Part shown: positions 32,821 to 42,763 of the stretch, piece after piece
Layout of the letters: each line of letters begins with the position of its first letter
Numbering within the stretch: the stretch's first letter is position 1
Source: Alloalcanivorax venustensis ISO4
GTDB lineage: Bacteria; Pseudomonadota; Gammaproteobacteria; Pseudomonadales; Alcanivoracaceae
Length of the DNA: 64,000 nt
NCBI RefSeq assembly: GCF_015356855.1
Contig: NZ_ARXR01000003.1
Location: 124,001-188,000, forward strand
Direction of reading: 5' to 3'
The notes under the pieces: generated by a model
What the model was told of the DNA's origin: nothing
What the model saw: the letters and a program-made list of their open reading frames with translations, nothing else
The model's database searches: none
Position numbers and translations under genes: made by a program

Positions 32821-32854
32821 TTATATAGAGACGTAGCGTGGAGATGATTCAACC

Positions 32855-33490
32855 ATGGGTGTGGTGACAAAACGTTCCTCAATGACTTTCTTTTCCTCGC
32901 CGAACGATCATTACTGCCATCGCGTGCGGATCGTTCTGGCGGAGAAAGGCGTCACCGTGGATATCGTCGATGTGGACAATGGTGACAAGCCGGAAGATCT
33001 GGCCTCACTGAACCCTTACAACGAAGTGCCCACCCTGGTGGACCGGGAACTGACCCTGTATCAATCCACGGTGATCATGGAATACCTGGACGAGCGCTTC
33101 CCGCATCCGCCGCTGCTGCCGGTGTACCCGGTGGCCCGGGCGCAGAGCCGCCTGCTGATTCACCGCGTCGAGCGCGACTGGTGCGCCCATGTGGACGCCC
33201 TGCTGGCGGGCACCGAAAAGGAAGCGTCACTGACCAAACGCCGCAAGGAACTGCGCGAAGCGATGATCGCCACCGCGCCGATCTTCAGCGAGCTGCCGTT
33301 CTTCATGAGCGAAGAATTCACCCTGGTGGACTGCGTGGTGGGTCCGATCCTGTGGCGGTTGCCGGCCCTGGGCATTGAACTGCCGCCCAAGCAGGCCAAG
33401 CCGCTGCTGGACTACGCCGAGCGTCTGTTCGACCGCGACGCCTTCCAGGCCAGCCTTTCCGAAGCAGAGCGCGAACTGCGCCAGCTGTAA
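32855..33490 (+). CDS. sspA: Stringent starvation protein A
   Basis: A 211-residue GST-fold protein without catalytic function. [20 protein letters not shown] and the [28 protein letters not shown] region (thioredoxin-like domain) identify SspA, which binds RNA polymerase and alters promoter use under starvation and acid stress. The longer N-terminus MGVVTKRS is kept because E. coli SspA has a similar extension. sspB follows 3 bp after the stop in the standard operon. Confidence 0.94.
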   Translation: MGVVTKRSSMTFFSSPNDHYCHRVRIVLAEKGVTVDIVDVDNGDKPEDLASLNPYNEVPTLVDRELTLYQSTVIMEYLDERFPHPPLLPVYPVARAQSRLLIHRVERDWCAHVDALLAGTEKEASLTKRRKELREAMIATAPIFSELPFFMSEEFTLVDCVVGPILWRLPALGIELPPKQAKPLLDYAERLFDRDAFQASLSEAERELRQL

Positions 33491-33493
33491 GCC

Positions 33494-33895
33494 ATGAATG
33501 ATGACATGACCCCCAATCGCCCGTATCTGATACGGGCGATGCACGAATGGATCTGCGATAACGGCCTGACCACCCATCTGGCGGTGGACGCCCATTTTCC
33601 CGGGGCGGAAGTGCCCCAGGAATTCGTGCAGGACGGCCAGATCGTACTCAACATCGCCCCGCGGGCGGTGACCAATTTCGAAGCCAGCAACCAGGAAATC
33701 ACCTTTTCCGCCCGCTTCGGCGGGGTGCCGCGCACGGTGCGCGTGCCGGTGGAAGCGGTGATGGCCGTGTTCGCCCGCGAAAACGGCCAAGGCATGGCCT
33801 TCGAACCCGAGGACCCGCCGCCGCAGCCGTCACCGACCGACCCCAGCGACGACGACAAACCCTCCAAGGGCAGTCACCTCAAAGTCGTGAAGTGA
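33494..33895 (+). CDS. sspB: ClpXP adaptor SspB
   Basis: A 133-residue protein: the folded domain (RPYLIRAMHEWICDNGLTTH to VPVEAVMAVFARENGQG) binds SsrA tags, a flexible Pro/Asp-rich linker follows, and the C-terminal HLKVVK is the ClpX-docking tail. It delivers tagged proteins to ClpXP. Cotranscribed with sspA. Its stop abuts the convergent dolP stop with no spare base. Confidence 0.94.
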   Translation: MNDDMTPNRPYLIRAMHEWICDNGLTTHLAVDAHFPGAEVPQEFVQDGQIVLNIAPRAVTNFEASNQEITFSARFGGVPRTVRVPVEAVMAVFARENGQGMAFEPEDPPPQPSPTDPSDDDKPSKGSHLKVVK

Positions 33896-34467
33896 TTAAT
33901 CAATATACTCAATAATCTTAACGATCTTCTGCACACCCCCGACCTCACGGGCCTGCGCCACCACGGCGTCGGCCTCGTCGCGGGTGAGCAGCCCCATCAG
34001 ATAGACAATACCGCTTACCGTCACCACCTTGGTGCGCATGCCCGGCGCATCGCCGTCCACGAACAGGCGGGTTTTCAGCTTGGTGGTCAGCCAGCCGTCG
34101 TTGACCCGGGATAACACCCCGCTGTCGCCGGACAGCTTCAGTTCGTTGTGCACGTGGCGCACGTGACGCACCCGCGCGGCGATGTTTTCCGCCTGCACGC
34201 GCAGCTCGTCGCTGGCCACTTCCCCGGCCAGCAGCACATTGCCGTTAAAGCTCACCACCACGATGTGGCTCTGGTCCAGGGCCTCGCTGGCGCGGGCCAG
34301 ATTGACCTTGATCTTGCGCTCGATATTGCCGTCTTCCACGAACGCGCCGAAGGTGCGCGAGCCGTGGTCCCGGTCGACCGGTTCCTGGGCCATGTTCTTG
34401 GTCAGGGCGGCGCAGCCGGACAGGGCGAACAGCATCACAAGCAACGCCGGCAGGGCAGGGTGACGCA

Positions 34468-34468
<1 letters not shown>
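33896..34468 (-). CDS. dolP: BON-domain outer-membrane lipoprotein DolP
   Basis: A 190-residue protein with a lipoprotein signal: lipobox LSGC, followed by AALTKN. Two BON domains follow (about NIERKIKVNLARASE..NELKL and WLTTKLKTRLFVDG..IIEYID), as in DolP/YraP, which supports outer-membrane integrity and division-site amidase control. The start at 34468 has GGAGG six bases upstream and overlaps the diaA stop (TGATG). An upstream frame extension lacks support. Confidence 0.92.
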
Positions 34469-35426
<958 letters not shown>

Positions 35427-35447
35427 AGAGGCCTCCTTTCCTCCTAT

Positions 35448-35475
35448 TGTGGGAGCGGGCCCAGCCCGCGAAAGG
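35448..35475. repeat. REP-like palindrome, copy D (short)
   Basis: TTGTGGGAGCGGGCCCAGCC followed by CGCGAAAG, the first half of the family, between lpoA and yraN inside one operon. It could stabilise or end the lpoA part of the transcript. Confidence 0.7.
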
Positions 35476-35496
35476 GGGGCTTACAGCCACCCGATC

Positions 35497-37344
35497 CTAA
35501 TACTGCGTGCTGTCCCCCCGCCCTTCACCAACGCGGGGCACCGGTATCGCCTCACCGTTACGAAACACCGCCCAGTCCGACTCACGCACCAGCCGCGCGC
35601 CGTCCAGCCGCAAAGTGCCGGTGACGCCCGGAAGGGTGCTGTCCTGCAGATTGCGCAGCAGGTACAGCCGCGCCTGCAGCCGGTAGGCGTCCACGCCCAT
35701 GGCGAACAGTCGCGCGTAGCGTCCGTGGCCGTCCGGCCAGGTTTCCTCGGCCATACGGTGCAGCTTGGTGCCTTCGTAAAGAATCCACGGCATGTCCAGG
35801 AAGTAGACGCCGTCCAGGTCCTGGTCGCGGCGCGGCGCCGGGGTGCCGTTATAAAGATGGGAAGTGGCGAACACCGGCAGGTCCCGGGCGTAATGGAAAT
35901 TCAGCGCCGGTTTAATCTGCCGGCCCTCGTTCGGGTCGGCCACCAGGAACAGGAAATCCAGGCTTTGCGGCCACTCCTCCGGCCGCTCGGAGTCCAGATC
36001 CGAGAACGAGGGGTCGCGGCGCAGGTCCTTTTCGGCGCGGGCGGTGTCCAGCAGGCTCTCCACGGTTTCACCGATGGTGTCGTCGGTGAACGAGCTTTCC
36101 ACCACGATCCGGCCACCGCCGTCCTGCCAGGCGGCCACGAACGCCTCGGCCACGCGCTGGCCCCAGGCGCTGCGCGGGTAGAGCACCCCGGCCAGCCGGT
36201 CGCCGGCTTCCAGGCTCTGCCGGGCAATCTGCCGGGCCTCGTCCTCCGGCGCCAGCCCGAACTGGAAGATCGGCGCGTCCTCGCTGTCCTGATCCAGATA
36301 GTTCAGCGCCAGCACGGTCACCGGCGGCGTGCCCATACGGGCCAGCTCGGCCACGTTGTCCTTGGCCAGCGGCCCGACCACGAACTGCGCGCCGTCGTCC
36401 ACCGCCTGCTGGAACACCGAGCGCACGTCCGCGTCGCTGACGTCGTAAAAACGCAGGTCCGGGGTCGGGTTGCCCGCTTCCTCGGCGCTGTAGTAGCCGG
36501 TCATCATGCCGTCGCGGATCGCCTCGGCGGCGGGCGCCAGCGGGCCGCTCTCCGGCAGCAGCACGGCGACCCGCTGGGGGCGCTCGCGGGCGGCGCGCTG
36601 CAGGGCCCGCACCGTTTCCGGCAACTGGCGGGCGGCCGGGTGGTCGGGCCAGTCCTCGCGCCAGCGCGACAGGCGCTGCACCTGGCTGTCGATGTTGGCC
36701 TGCGGGTCGCGGTACAGCAGCGCCAGCTCCAGCCAGCCGCGCAGCTCGCCGGAGGTGTCCTCGGCGCGGGCTTCCAGGGTTTCCAGCGGCAAGCGCATCA
36801 GCGCTTCCCAGGTCAGCTGGCGGTTGTATTCCTGGTCGTCGTCATTGAGCAGCGGGTCCACCGCCACGCGCTGGCGCAGGCTTTTCATCAACTCGCCGTT
36901 GAGCGCCTGGGCGTCGGCGTGCAGCAGGTTCAGCTTGGCGCGGCGCTGGGCGTCGAAGCCGTCGATATCGCTCCGGTAGTCGTCCAGCAACGCCACCGCC
37001 CGGTCCGGCTGCTGCTCGGCCATCCAGGACTGGGCGCGCAACTGCAGCCAGCGGAAGCGCTGATCCCGGGACAGGGCGCCGTCGCCCACCTGGTCGAGCA
37101 ATTCGCCGGCGTCGTCGGCGCGCTCATTCACCAGGTAAGAACGTGCCCAGGCCAGGGCGGTGTCGGTGCGCACCGGTTCCGCCAGCTCGGCCAGCTGGTC
37201 GCTGGCGTTATCGACCTGTTGCGGCGCATCGCGAAGGGGTGCCGGTTCCTTGGCGGTCGAGCCGTTCGGGCTCGGTAATTGAGAACAGCCGGCAAGGACC
37301 AGAACGAGGGCCATTGCGGCCAGGCGGGCCTGTCGTAATTCCAT
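35497..37344 (-). CDS. lpoA: Penicillin-binding protein activator LpoA
   Basis: A 615-residue outer-membrane lipoprotein: signal MELRQARLAAMALVLVLAGC with Cys20 lipidated, an N-terminal TPR-like helical domain (about 40-290), then a periplasmic-binding-protein-like domain (RVAVLLPESGPLAPAAEAIRDG onward). It reaches through the peptidoglycan and activates PBP1a. The divergent rsmI gene is the usual neighbour. First gene of lpoA-yraN-diaA-dolP. Confidence 0.93.
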   Translation of the reverse strand: MELRQARLAAMALVLVLAGCSQLPSPNGSTAKEPAPLRDAPQQVDNASDQLAELAEPVRTDTALAWARSYLVNERADDAGELLDQVGDGALSRDQRFRWLQLRAQSWMAEQQPDRAVALLDDYRSDIDGFDAQRRAKLNLLHADAQALNGELMKSLRQRVAVDPLLNDDDQEYNRQLTWEALMRLPLETLEARAEDTSGELRGWLELALLYRDPQANIDSQVQRLSRWREDWPDHPAARQLPETVRALQRAARERPQRVAVLLPESGPLAPAAEAIRDGMMTGYYSAEEAGNPTPDLRFYDVSDADVRSVFQQAVDDGAQFVVGPLAKDNVAELARMGTPPVTVLALNYLDQDSEDAPIFQFGLAPEDEARQIARQSLEAGDRLAGVLYPRSAWGQRVAEAFVAAWQDGGGRIVVESSFTDDTIGETVESLLDTARAEKDLRRDPSFSDLDSERPEEWPQSLDFLFLVADPNEGRQIKPALNFHYARDLPVFATSHLYNGTPAPRRDQDLDGVYFLDMPWILYEGTKLHRMAEETWPDGHGRYARLFAMGVDAYRLQARLYLLRNLQDSTLPGVTGTLRLDGARLVRESDWAVFRNGEAIPVPRVGEGRGDSTQY

Positions 37345-37493
37345 GGCTCTAGGGTAACCCCTTTGCTACTTCGGGAAAGAAGCCGCTATTGTAGGCGTTT
37401 TGCAAGTCGCGAATCACCCCCGACGGTCCACGATTGCGGAACGGATCGGTGGCATCACACAACTCTTTACACCCAATCAGGAAAACGCCCCCC

Positions 37494-38324
37494 ATGAGCG
37501 GCTCTTTGTATGTGGTCAGCACACCGATCGGTAACCTGGACGACCTGTCCCGTCGCGCCCTTGAGGTGCTCGGCCAGGTGGACTGGGTGGCCGCCGAGGA
37601 CACCCGGCATAGCCAGACGCTGCTCAACCATCTGGGCATCAAGGCCCGTCTGATCAGCTGCCACGACCACAACGAAGCCGAGCGCAGCCCGGAACTGGTG
37701 GCGCGCCTGCGCGACGGCGAAAGCGGCGCGCTGATCAGCGACGCCGGCACGCCGCTGGTCAGCGACCCGGGCTACCGGCTGGTGCGCGCCTGCCAGGACG
37801 CCGGCGTGGCGGTGGTGCCGGTGCCCGGCGCCTCCGCGCTGCTGGCGGCACTGGCGGTGTCCGGCCAGCCCAGCGATCGCTTTCTGTTCGAAGGCTTCGT
37901 GCCGTCCAAGGGCGCCGCCCGCGAAAACGCCCTGCGCCGGCTGGCGGGCCTGGACGTCACCAGCGTGATCTTCGAGGCCCCCCACCGCGTGGTGTCGCTG
38001 CTGGAAAGCCTGGCCGGCCTGGTCGACGCCGACCGCGAACTGACCCTCTGCCGGGAACTCACCAAACGCTTCGAGACCGTGCGCCGAGGCCCGGTGGCAG
38101 AACTGCTCGAGTGGGTGCGCGGCGACAAGGACCAGCGCCGCGGCGAACTGGTGCTGGTGCTGTCCCCCGCCGCCCGCGGCGAACAGCTCAGCGAACAGGA
38201 CCGCGCCCTCGCCAAGGCCCTGCTGGCGGAACTGCCGGTCTCTCGGGCGGCGCGGGTGCTCGCCGCCCACACGGGGTTGAAGCGGCAGGAGCTCTACAAC
38301 TACTTAGAGGCAATTGATAGTTGA
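37494..38324 (+). CDS. rsmI: 16S rRNA (cytidine-1402-2'-O)-methyltransferase RsmI
   Basis: A 276-residue SAM-dependent methylase of the tetrapyrrole-methylase fold: MSGSLYVVSTPIGNLDDLSR at the N-terminus, EDTRHSQTLLNHLGI, ISDAGTPLVSDPG (SAM pocket) and FEAPHRVVSLLESL. With RsmH it makes m4Cm1402 in the P site; the rsmH gene lies 1.4 kb downstream. The start at 37494 matches the family; a weak AGGA precedes. The last codons and stop (IDS-TGA) lie inside a 30-bp repeat arm that begins at 38314. Confidence 0.93.
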   Translation: MSGSLYVVSTPIGNLDDLSRRALEVLGQVDWVAAEDTRHSQTLLNHLGIKARLISCHDHNEAERSPELVARLRDGESGALISDAGTPLVSDPGYRLVRACQDAGVAVVPVPGASALLAALAVSGQPSDRFLFEGFVPSKGAARENALRRLAGLDVTSVIFEAPHRVVSLLESLAGLVDADRELTLCRELTKRFETVRRGPVAELLEWVRGDKDQRRGELVLVLSPAARGEQLSEQDRALAKALLAELPVSRAARVLAAHTGLKRQELYNYLEAIDS

Positions 38325-38477
38325 TAATTGACAGTTGATAGCTGAAAACAGCGTGGGCTGGGAGGTTTGCGAGTTTGCATTTGACGTTTTGCGCTTACGC
38401 AAGGGGTGCGGGTACGGCCGCTCAGGTTCCCGGGGCATCGTCCGCGAGCTATCAACTGTCCACTATCAACTATCAAC
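38314..38477. repeat. MITE-like element with 30-bp inverted terminal arms
   Basis: Left arm 38314-38343 (TTGATAGTTGATAATTGACA and on) and right arm 38448-38477 match as inverted repeats at 28 of 30 positions. The 104 bp between them have no gene. The arms consist of short TTGATAGT/TTGACAGT-type units. It supplies the rsmI stop codon and ends 23 bp before rnpB. Confidence 0.8.
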
Positions 38478-38499
38478 TGTCTCCGCTATGATCCGCCCC

Positions 38500-38862
38500 G
38501 GGTCGGTCAGGCAGCCGCTGGCGGTGCAAGCCGCTGGAGGAAAGTCCGGGCTCCATAGGGCAGGGTGCCAGGTAACGCCTGGGGGCCGCGCTGGTGACGG
38601 TGCGGTTACGGAAAGTGCCGCAGAAAAGGTACCGCCCGGCGGCTTTCGAGCCACCGGGTAAGGGTGAAAAGGTGCGGTAAGAGCGCACCGCGCCGCTGGC
38701 AACAGCGGTGGCAGGGTAAACCCCACCCGGAGCAAGACCAAATAGGGACCCATGGGCGTGGCCCGCGCCGGGTCCGGGTAGGTCGCTTGAGGCCCGTGGC
38801 GACGCGGGTCCCAGATGAATGGCTGTCCACGACAGAACCCGGCTTATCGACCGATCCACCTT
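38500..38862 (+). ncRNA. rnpB: RNase P RNA (type A)
   Basis: The catalytic RNA of RNase P, which matures tRNA 5' ends. Universal blocks are in order: GAGGAAAGTCCGGGCTCC (about 38536), AGGGCAGGGTGCCAGGTAAC, TAAGGGTGAAAAGGTGCGGT with AAGAGCGCACCG, GAGCAAGACCAAATAGG, and the 3' part GAATGGCTGTCCACGACAGA then ACCCGGCTTATCG. The ends pair: GGTCGGTC at 38501 with GACCGATC at 38849. The ends are placed by this P1 helix and may be off by a few bases. Confidence 0.97.
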
Positions 38863-39159
38863 ATTCGAAGCGACAGTCCGCTCCCTGTGGGAGCGGGCCC
38901 GCTCCTACAAGGCGCCCCCGCCGCCATCAGTGGGCTGCGGCGAGAGTCAGCACTCACCCTGAGTATGGCATTCCCTTCATTTATTGCGCCTTCTTTATTC
39001 CAAAATAGTCTAACTCTTAAAGTGATTCCTTAGCTGCGCCCCGCAGCGCCCTGATTACGTTGACAACTCCTCTTCCCCCGCCTTGCTCACCCCCAGTGTG
39101 ACGCAGCTAACAAACTGATTTGCAAAGACTTTCTTTTACATTGGCCGGTTTCGCCGAGC
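38863..39159. other. Intergenic region between rnpB and the mra promoter
   Basis: Contains a REP-core hairpin at 38886-38911 (TGTGGGAGCGGGCCCGCTCC and on), then AT-richer sequence with no ribosome-binding site plus plausible frame. No gene seen. Confidence 0.5.
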
Positions 39160-39189
39160 TTGACTTGGTAATTCCCGTGGACCTAGAGT
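39160..39189 (+). promoter_or_regulatory. Pmra promoter of the dcw cluster
   Basis: -35 TTGACT (39160-39165), 18-bp spacer, -10 TAGAGT (39184-39189). The predicted start is near 39196, directly at the MraZ boxes. It would drive mraZ and the long division cluster. Confidence 0.55.
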
Positions 39190-39197
39190 GTCGCATT

Positions 39198-39262
39198 GTG
39201 GTGGAAAGTGGGATGAAGTGGGAAAAATCCTCCATCCCGCCGCCAGAAACGCACAAAGTGGG
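39198..39262 (+). promoter_or_regulatory. MraZ operator, three GTGG boxes at 10-bp spacing plus a fourth
   Basis: GTGGT (39198), GTGGG (39208) and GTGGG (39218) repeat exactly every 10 bp, the known MraZ recognition pattern. Another GTGGG at 39258 lies 40 bp on, in phase. The boxes lie between the predicted transcription start and the mraZ GTG start codon. Confidence 0.8.
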
Positions 39263-39289
39263 ACGGATCCCAACGCAAGGGGAAGGCCA

Positions 39290-39733
39290 GTGTTCAACGG
39301 GCGTACGGCGCTCAATCTAGATGCCAAGGGTCGGCTTACCGTGCCGACCCGCTACCGCGAGTCGCTGAACAGCGCTTGCGGCGGTCGCCTTGTGCTCACG
39401 CAACACCCCTACGACGCCTGCCTGGTGATGTACCCCTTCCCCGAGTGGCGTGACATCGCCCGCCAGGTGGCGTCGCAAAGCGATTCCCACACCCAGGTGC
39501 GGGCGCTCAAGCGCCGTTTCCTGGGGCAGGCCGTGGAAATGGAAATGGACGGCAACGGCCGCCTGCTGGTACCGCCGGAGTTGCGGTCCGTGGTGGGCCT
39601 GGAAAAACACGCCATGCTGGTGGGTTTGATGCACCGGTTCGAAATCTGGGCCGAGGAAACCTGGAATCAGTTGGAACAACAGGATCTGGATCAGGACGCC
39701 ATGCCCGAGAGTGTGCAGTCCCTCTCGTTCTGA
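39290..39733 (+). CDS. mraZ: Division/cell wall cluster regulator MraZ
   Basis: A 147-residue protein with two SpoVT/AbrB-type DNA-binding motifs: NLDAKGRLTVPTRYR (about 9-23) and MDGNGRLLVPPELR (about 87-100). It forms a ring and represses the dcw promoter through the boxes at 39198-39222. The GTG start at 39290 gives the family N-terminus MFNG and has AAGGGGAAGG upstream; a longer frame runs back through the operator and is rejected. Confidence 0.95.
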   Translation: MFNGRTALNLDAKGRLTVPTRYRESLNSACGGRLVLTQHPYDACLVMYPFPEWRDIARQVASQSDSHTQVRALKRRFLGQAVEMEMDGNGRLLVPPELRSVVGLEKHAMLVGLMHRFEIWAEETWNQLEQQDLDQDAMPESVQSLSF

Positions 39734-39765
39734 ATTTGGCAGCGAACAAGCGAGGGCAACCGGCC

Positions 39766-40707
39766 ATGGCGAACAGCGACAACAGGCAGTACGAACACCA
39801 GCCGGTAATGCTGGAGGAGGTACTGGAAATGTGGCCCACCCGAACCGACGGCCTGTACGTGGACGGCACCTTTGGCCGCGGCGGTCACAGCCGCGCGCTG
39901 CTGGCCCGGCTGGACGCCGGCGCCCGTCTGGTCGGTGTGGACCGCGATCCGGAGGCGGTACTGGAAGGCGAGAAGCTGGCCCTGGAAGACACCCGCTTCC
40001 GGATTCGCCGCGCCCGCTTTGATTGCCTGCCGGAGCTGGTGGCGGAAGAGCACCGCCAGATCGACGGGCTGCTGCTGGATCTGGGCGTGTCCTCGCCGCA
40101 GCTGGACGACGCCGAGCGCGGCTTCAGTTTCCTGCGCGACGGCCCGCTGGACATGCGCATGGACCCGGACAGCGGTGAAAGCGTCGCCGACTGGCTGGCG
40201 CGGGCCCGCGAGAAGCAGATCGCCGACGTGCTCTACCAGTACGGCGATGAGCGCAAATCACGCCGCATCGCCCGGGCGATCTGCGAGCGCCGCGATCAGC
40301 AGCCGATCCGCACCACGGCGCAGCTGGCCGGCCTGATTCAATCGGTGATGGGACGCGGCGAGCCGGGCAAGCACCCGGCAACGCGCAGCTTTCAGGCGTT
40401 ACGAATACATATAAACGGGGAACTGGACGCGTTGCGCAACACGCTGGACCAGGCCCTGGAGACGCTCGCCATCGGCGGGCGTCTTGTCGTTATCAGCTTC
40501 CATTCCCTGGAAGACCGGGTGGTGAAGCGCTTTATCCGCGATCACTCCGGCCAGGCGCCGAAAGGCCGGGGCGGGTTGCCGATGATGGACGAACCGCCGG
40601 AGCGGCTGAAGCCGCTGGGCAAGGCCCGCTACGCCGGCAAGGACGAACTGCGCGTCAACGTGCGCAGCCGCAGCGCGGTGCTGCGGGTGGCGGAGAAAGT
40701 GGCATGA
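39766..40707 (+). CDS. rsmH: 16S rRNA (cytosine-1402-N4)-methyltransferase RsmH
   Basis: A 313-residue SAM-dependent methylase. HQPVMLEEVLEMW, the SAM motif VDGTFGRGGHSRALL, LLDLGVSSPQLDDAERGFSF and the C-terminal VISFHSLEDRVVKRF are diagnostic (MraW/RsmH). It adds the N4 methyl to C1402; RsmI adds the 2'-O methyl. The start at 39766 is preferred over an upstream TTG. The stop overlaps ftsL (ATGA). Confidence 0.96.
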   Translation: MANSDNRQYEHQPVMLEEVLEMWPTRTDGLYVDGTFGRGGHSRALLARLDAGARLVGVDRDPEAVLEGEKLALEDTRFRIRRARFDCLPELVAEEHRQIDGLLLDLGVSSPQLDDAERGFSFLRDGPLDMRMDPDSGESVADWLARAREKQIADVLYQYGDERKSRRIARAICERRDQQPIRTTAQLAGLIQSVMGRGEPGKHPATRSFQALRIHINGELDALRNTLDQALETLAIGGRLVVISFHSLEDRVVKRFIRDHSGQAPKGRGGLPMMDEPPERLKPLGKARYAGKDELRVNVRSRSAVLRVAEKVA

Positions 40708-41006
40708 GCGCGGCCCGCGGCCAGGCCACGGGCTCGGTGCTCGCCGCCGGCTGGTTGCCGCCGCTGTTGCTGGTGCTGGTGGTGGCGTCCGCGGTGGGCG
40801 TGGCCTACAGCGTGCACGAATCGCGCCGCCTCACCGACCGCGCCCAGCAGGCGCAGCGGCAGCAGGCGCAGCTGGAAACCCGCTGGGGCCAGCTGCTGCT
40901 GGAACACAGCACCTGGGGCAGTTACGCCCGGGTGGAGCGCCTGGCTCGTGAAGAGCTGGGCATGAAATTACCGAAGACCGACGAGCGAGTGTTGATACGG
41001 CCATGA
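40704..41006 (+). CDS. ftsL: Cell division protein FtsL
   Basis: A 100-residue bitopic protein: short cytoplasmic tail, one membrane segment (about 13-34, VLAAGWLPPLLLVLVVASAV), then a periplasmic coiled coil (residues about 40-75) and the conserved LAREELGMKLP end. It joins FtsB and FtsQ in the divisome and signals to FtsWI. Overlaps rsmH upstream and ftsI downstream by four bases each, indicating strict coupling. Confidence 0.93.
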   Translation: MSAARGQATGSVLAAGWLPPLLLVLVVASAVGVAYSVHESRRLTDRAQQAQRQQAQLETRWGQLLLEHSTWGSYARVERLAREELGMKLPKTDERVLIRP

Positions 41007-42763
41007 AAGGCGCCCGTAGAACCACACCCAAGGCAACGCGCAAAGCCGCCACCAAGGCGTCGGCGCGCCAGGCCAACAGCTCCCTGCGCTGGCGTTTCAT
41101 GCTGGTGTTCTGGGCCGGCTGTGCCTGTGTTCTGGTGGGGCGCGCGGTGCAGCTGCAGGTGGTACAGCACGACTTCCTGGCCGACCAGGGCGACATCCGC
41201 AATCTGCGGGTGGAGCCGGTGGCCGCCCACCGTGGCGTGATCCAGGACCGCGCCGGCCGGCCGCTGGCGGTGAGCACCCCGGTCACCACCCTGTGGGCCA
41301 ACCCCGGCGAAGCCCTGGAGCACCAGGAGCAGTGGGCGCGCCTGGGCAACAACCCGATCATCGACAGCCGCGCCTTCGCCAGCCGGGTCAACAGCCACAA
41401 GGGCAAGGAATTCATCTACCTGGCCCGCGGCCTGGCGCCGGAACAGGCGCAGACCGTGCTCGCCAAACAGGTGCCCGGCATCCACCCGCTCACCGAATAC
41501 CGCCGCTACTACCCGGCCGGCGAAGTGACCAGCCATCTGGTCGGCTTCACCGACATCGACGAGCGCGGCCAGGAAGGCGTGGAGCTGGCCTTCGAAGAGC
41601 AACTGTCCGGCGAGCCGGGCCGCAAGAAAGTGGTTCGCGACCTGCTCGGCCGCGTGATTCAGGACATCGAAGTGCTGGAACCGGCGGCGCCCGGCCAGGA
41701 CATCACCCTGAGCCTGGACCTGCGCCTGCAGTACCTGGCCTACAAAGAACTGCTGTCCGCCACCCGCCGCTTTAAGGCCCGGGGCGGCTCCGCCGTGGTG
41801 CTCGACATTAAGACCGGCGAAGTGCTGGCGATGGTCAACCAGCCCGCCTACAACCCCAACAACCGGGGTAACCTGGACACCGCCAGCCTGCGCAACCGGG
41901 CGGTCACCGACCTGTTCGAGCCGGGCTCCACGATCAAGCCGTTCACCGTTGCCGCCGCCATGGAGCAGGGCCTGGTGACGCCGACCACGGCGATCAACAC
42001 CCACCCGGGCTACCTGCGCGTGGGCAGCAAGACCATCCGCGACCACCGCGATTACGGCGTCATCGACGTCACCACCGTGCTCACCAAAAGCTCCAACGTG
42101 GGCGTCAGCAAGCTGGCACTGTCCATGGACGCCATGGTGCTGCCCGGCTACCTGGAGCGCTTCGGCTTCGGCCAGCGCACCGGCATCGACTACCCCGGCG
42201 AGAGCGACGGCATGCTGCCGCTGCGCGCGCGCTGGCGGGACGTGGAGCGCGCCGCGCTGTCCTACGGCTACGGCGTCAGCACCACCGCCCTGCAGCTGGC
42301 CCAGGCCTACGCGATCCTCGCCAACGACGGCCGCCGGGTGCCGCTGTCCCTGCTCAAGGTGGACCAGCCGCCCAAGGGCGAGCAGGTGATCGCGCCGGCC
42401 AGCGCCCAGTCCATCGTGCGCATGCTGGAAACCGTGGTCAGCATCGAGGGCACCGCCAGCCGCGCGCAGATTTCCGGTTACCAGGTGGCCGGTAAAACCG
42501 GCACCGTGCACAAGGTCACCGCCAACGGCTACGCCGACGACCGCTACATCGGCCTGTTCGCCGGCATCGCCCCGGCCTCCAACCCGCGGGTGGCCGCCGT
42601 GGTGGTGATCGATGACCCGCGCGGCGAATCCTATTACGGCGGCCTGGTGGCCGCGCCGGTGTTCTCCGCCATTGTCGGCGGCGTGCTGCGCACCCTGCAC
42701 GTGCCGCCGGACAAGACCGACGGCCTGATCGCCGGCAACCTGGACGGGGAGGACGCCACATGA
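41003..42763 (+). CDS. ftsI: Septal peptidoglycan transpeptidase FtsI (PBP3)
   Basis: A 586-residue class B PBP. N-terminal cytoplasmic basic stretch and membrane anchor ([20 protein letters not shown]), a dimerisation domain starting [15 protein letters not shown], then the transpeptidase with SxxK in EPGSTIKPF (catalytic Ser about 309), SSN in [10 protein letters not shown], and KTG in [10 protein letters not shown] (about 495). It crosslinks septal murein with FtsW. Overlaps murE by four bases. Confidence 0.96.
   Translation: MKGARRTTPKATRKAATKASARQANSSLRWRFMLVFWAGCACVLVGRAVQLQVVQHDFLADQGDIRNLRVEPVAAHRGVIQDRAGRPLAVSTPVTTLWANPGEALEHQEQWARLGNNPIIDSRAFASRVNSHKGKEFIYLARGLAPEQAQTVLAKQVPGIHPLTEYRRYYPAGEVTSHLVGFTDIDERGQEGVELAFEEQLSGEPGRKKVVRDLLGRVIQDIEVLEPAAPGQDITLSLDLRLQYLAYKELLSATRRFKARGGSAVVLDIKTGEVLAMVNQPAYNPNNRGNLDTASLRNRAVTDLFEPGSTIKPFTVAAAMEQGLVTPTTAINTHPGYLRVGSKTIRDHRDYGVIDVTTVLTKSSNVGVSKLALSMDAMVLPGYLERFGFGQRTGIDYPGESDGMLPLRARWRDVERAALSYGYGVSTTALQLAQAYAILANDGRRVPLSLLKVDQPPKGEQVIAPASAQSIVRMLETVVSIEGTASRAQISGYQVAGKTGTVHKVTANGYADDRYIGLFAGIAPASNPRVAAVVVIDDPRGESYYGGLVAAPVFSAIVGGVLRTLHVPPDKTDGLIAGNLDGEDAT

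Noticed and set aside
39188-39289. An N-terminally extended MraZ starting at 39188
   Set aside because: The extension would translate through the MraZ operator and has no family support. The GTG at 39290 has a good ribosome-binding site.
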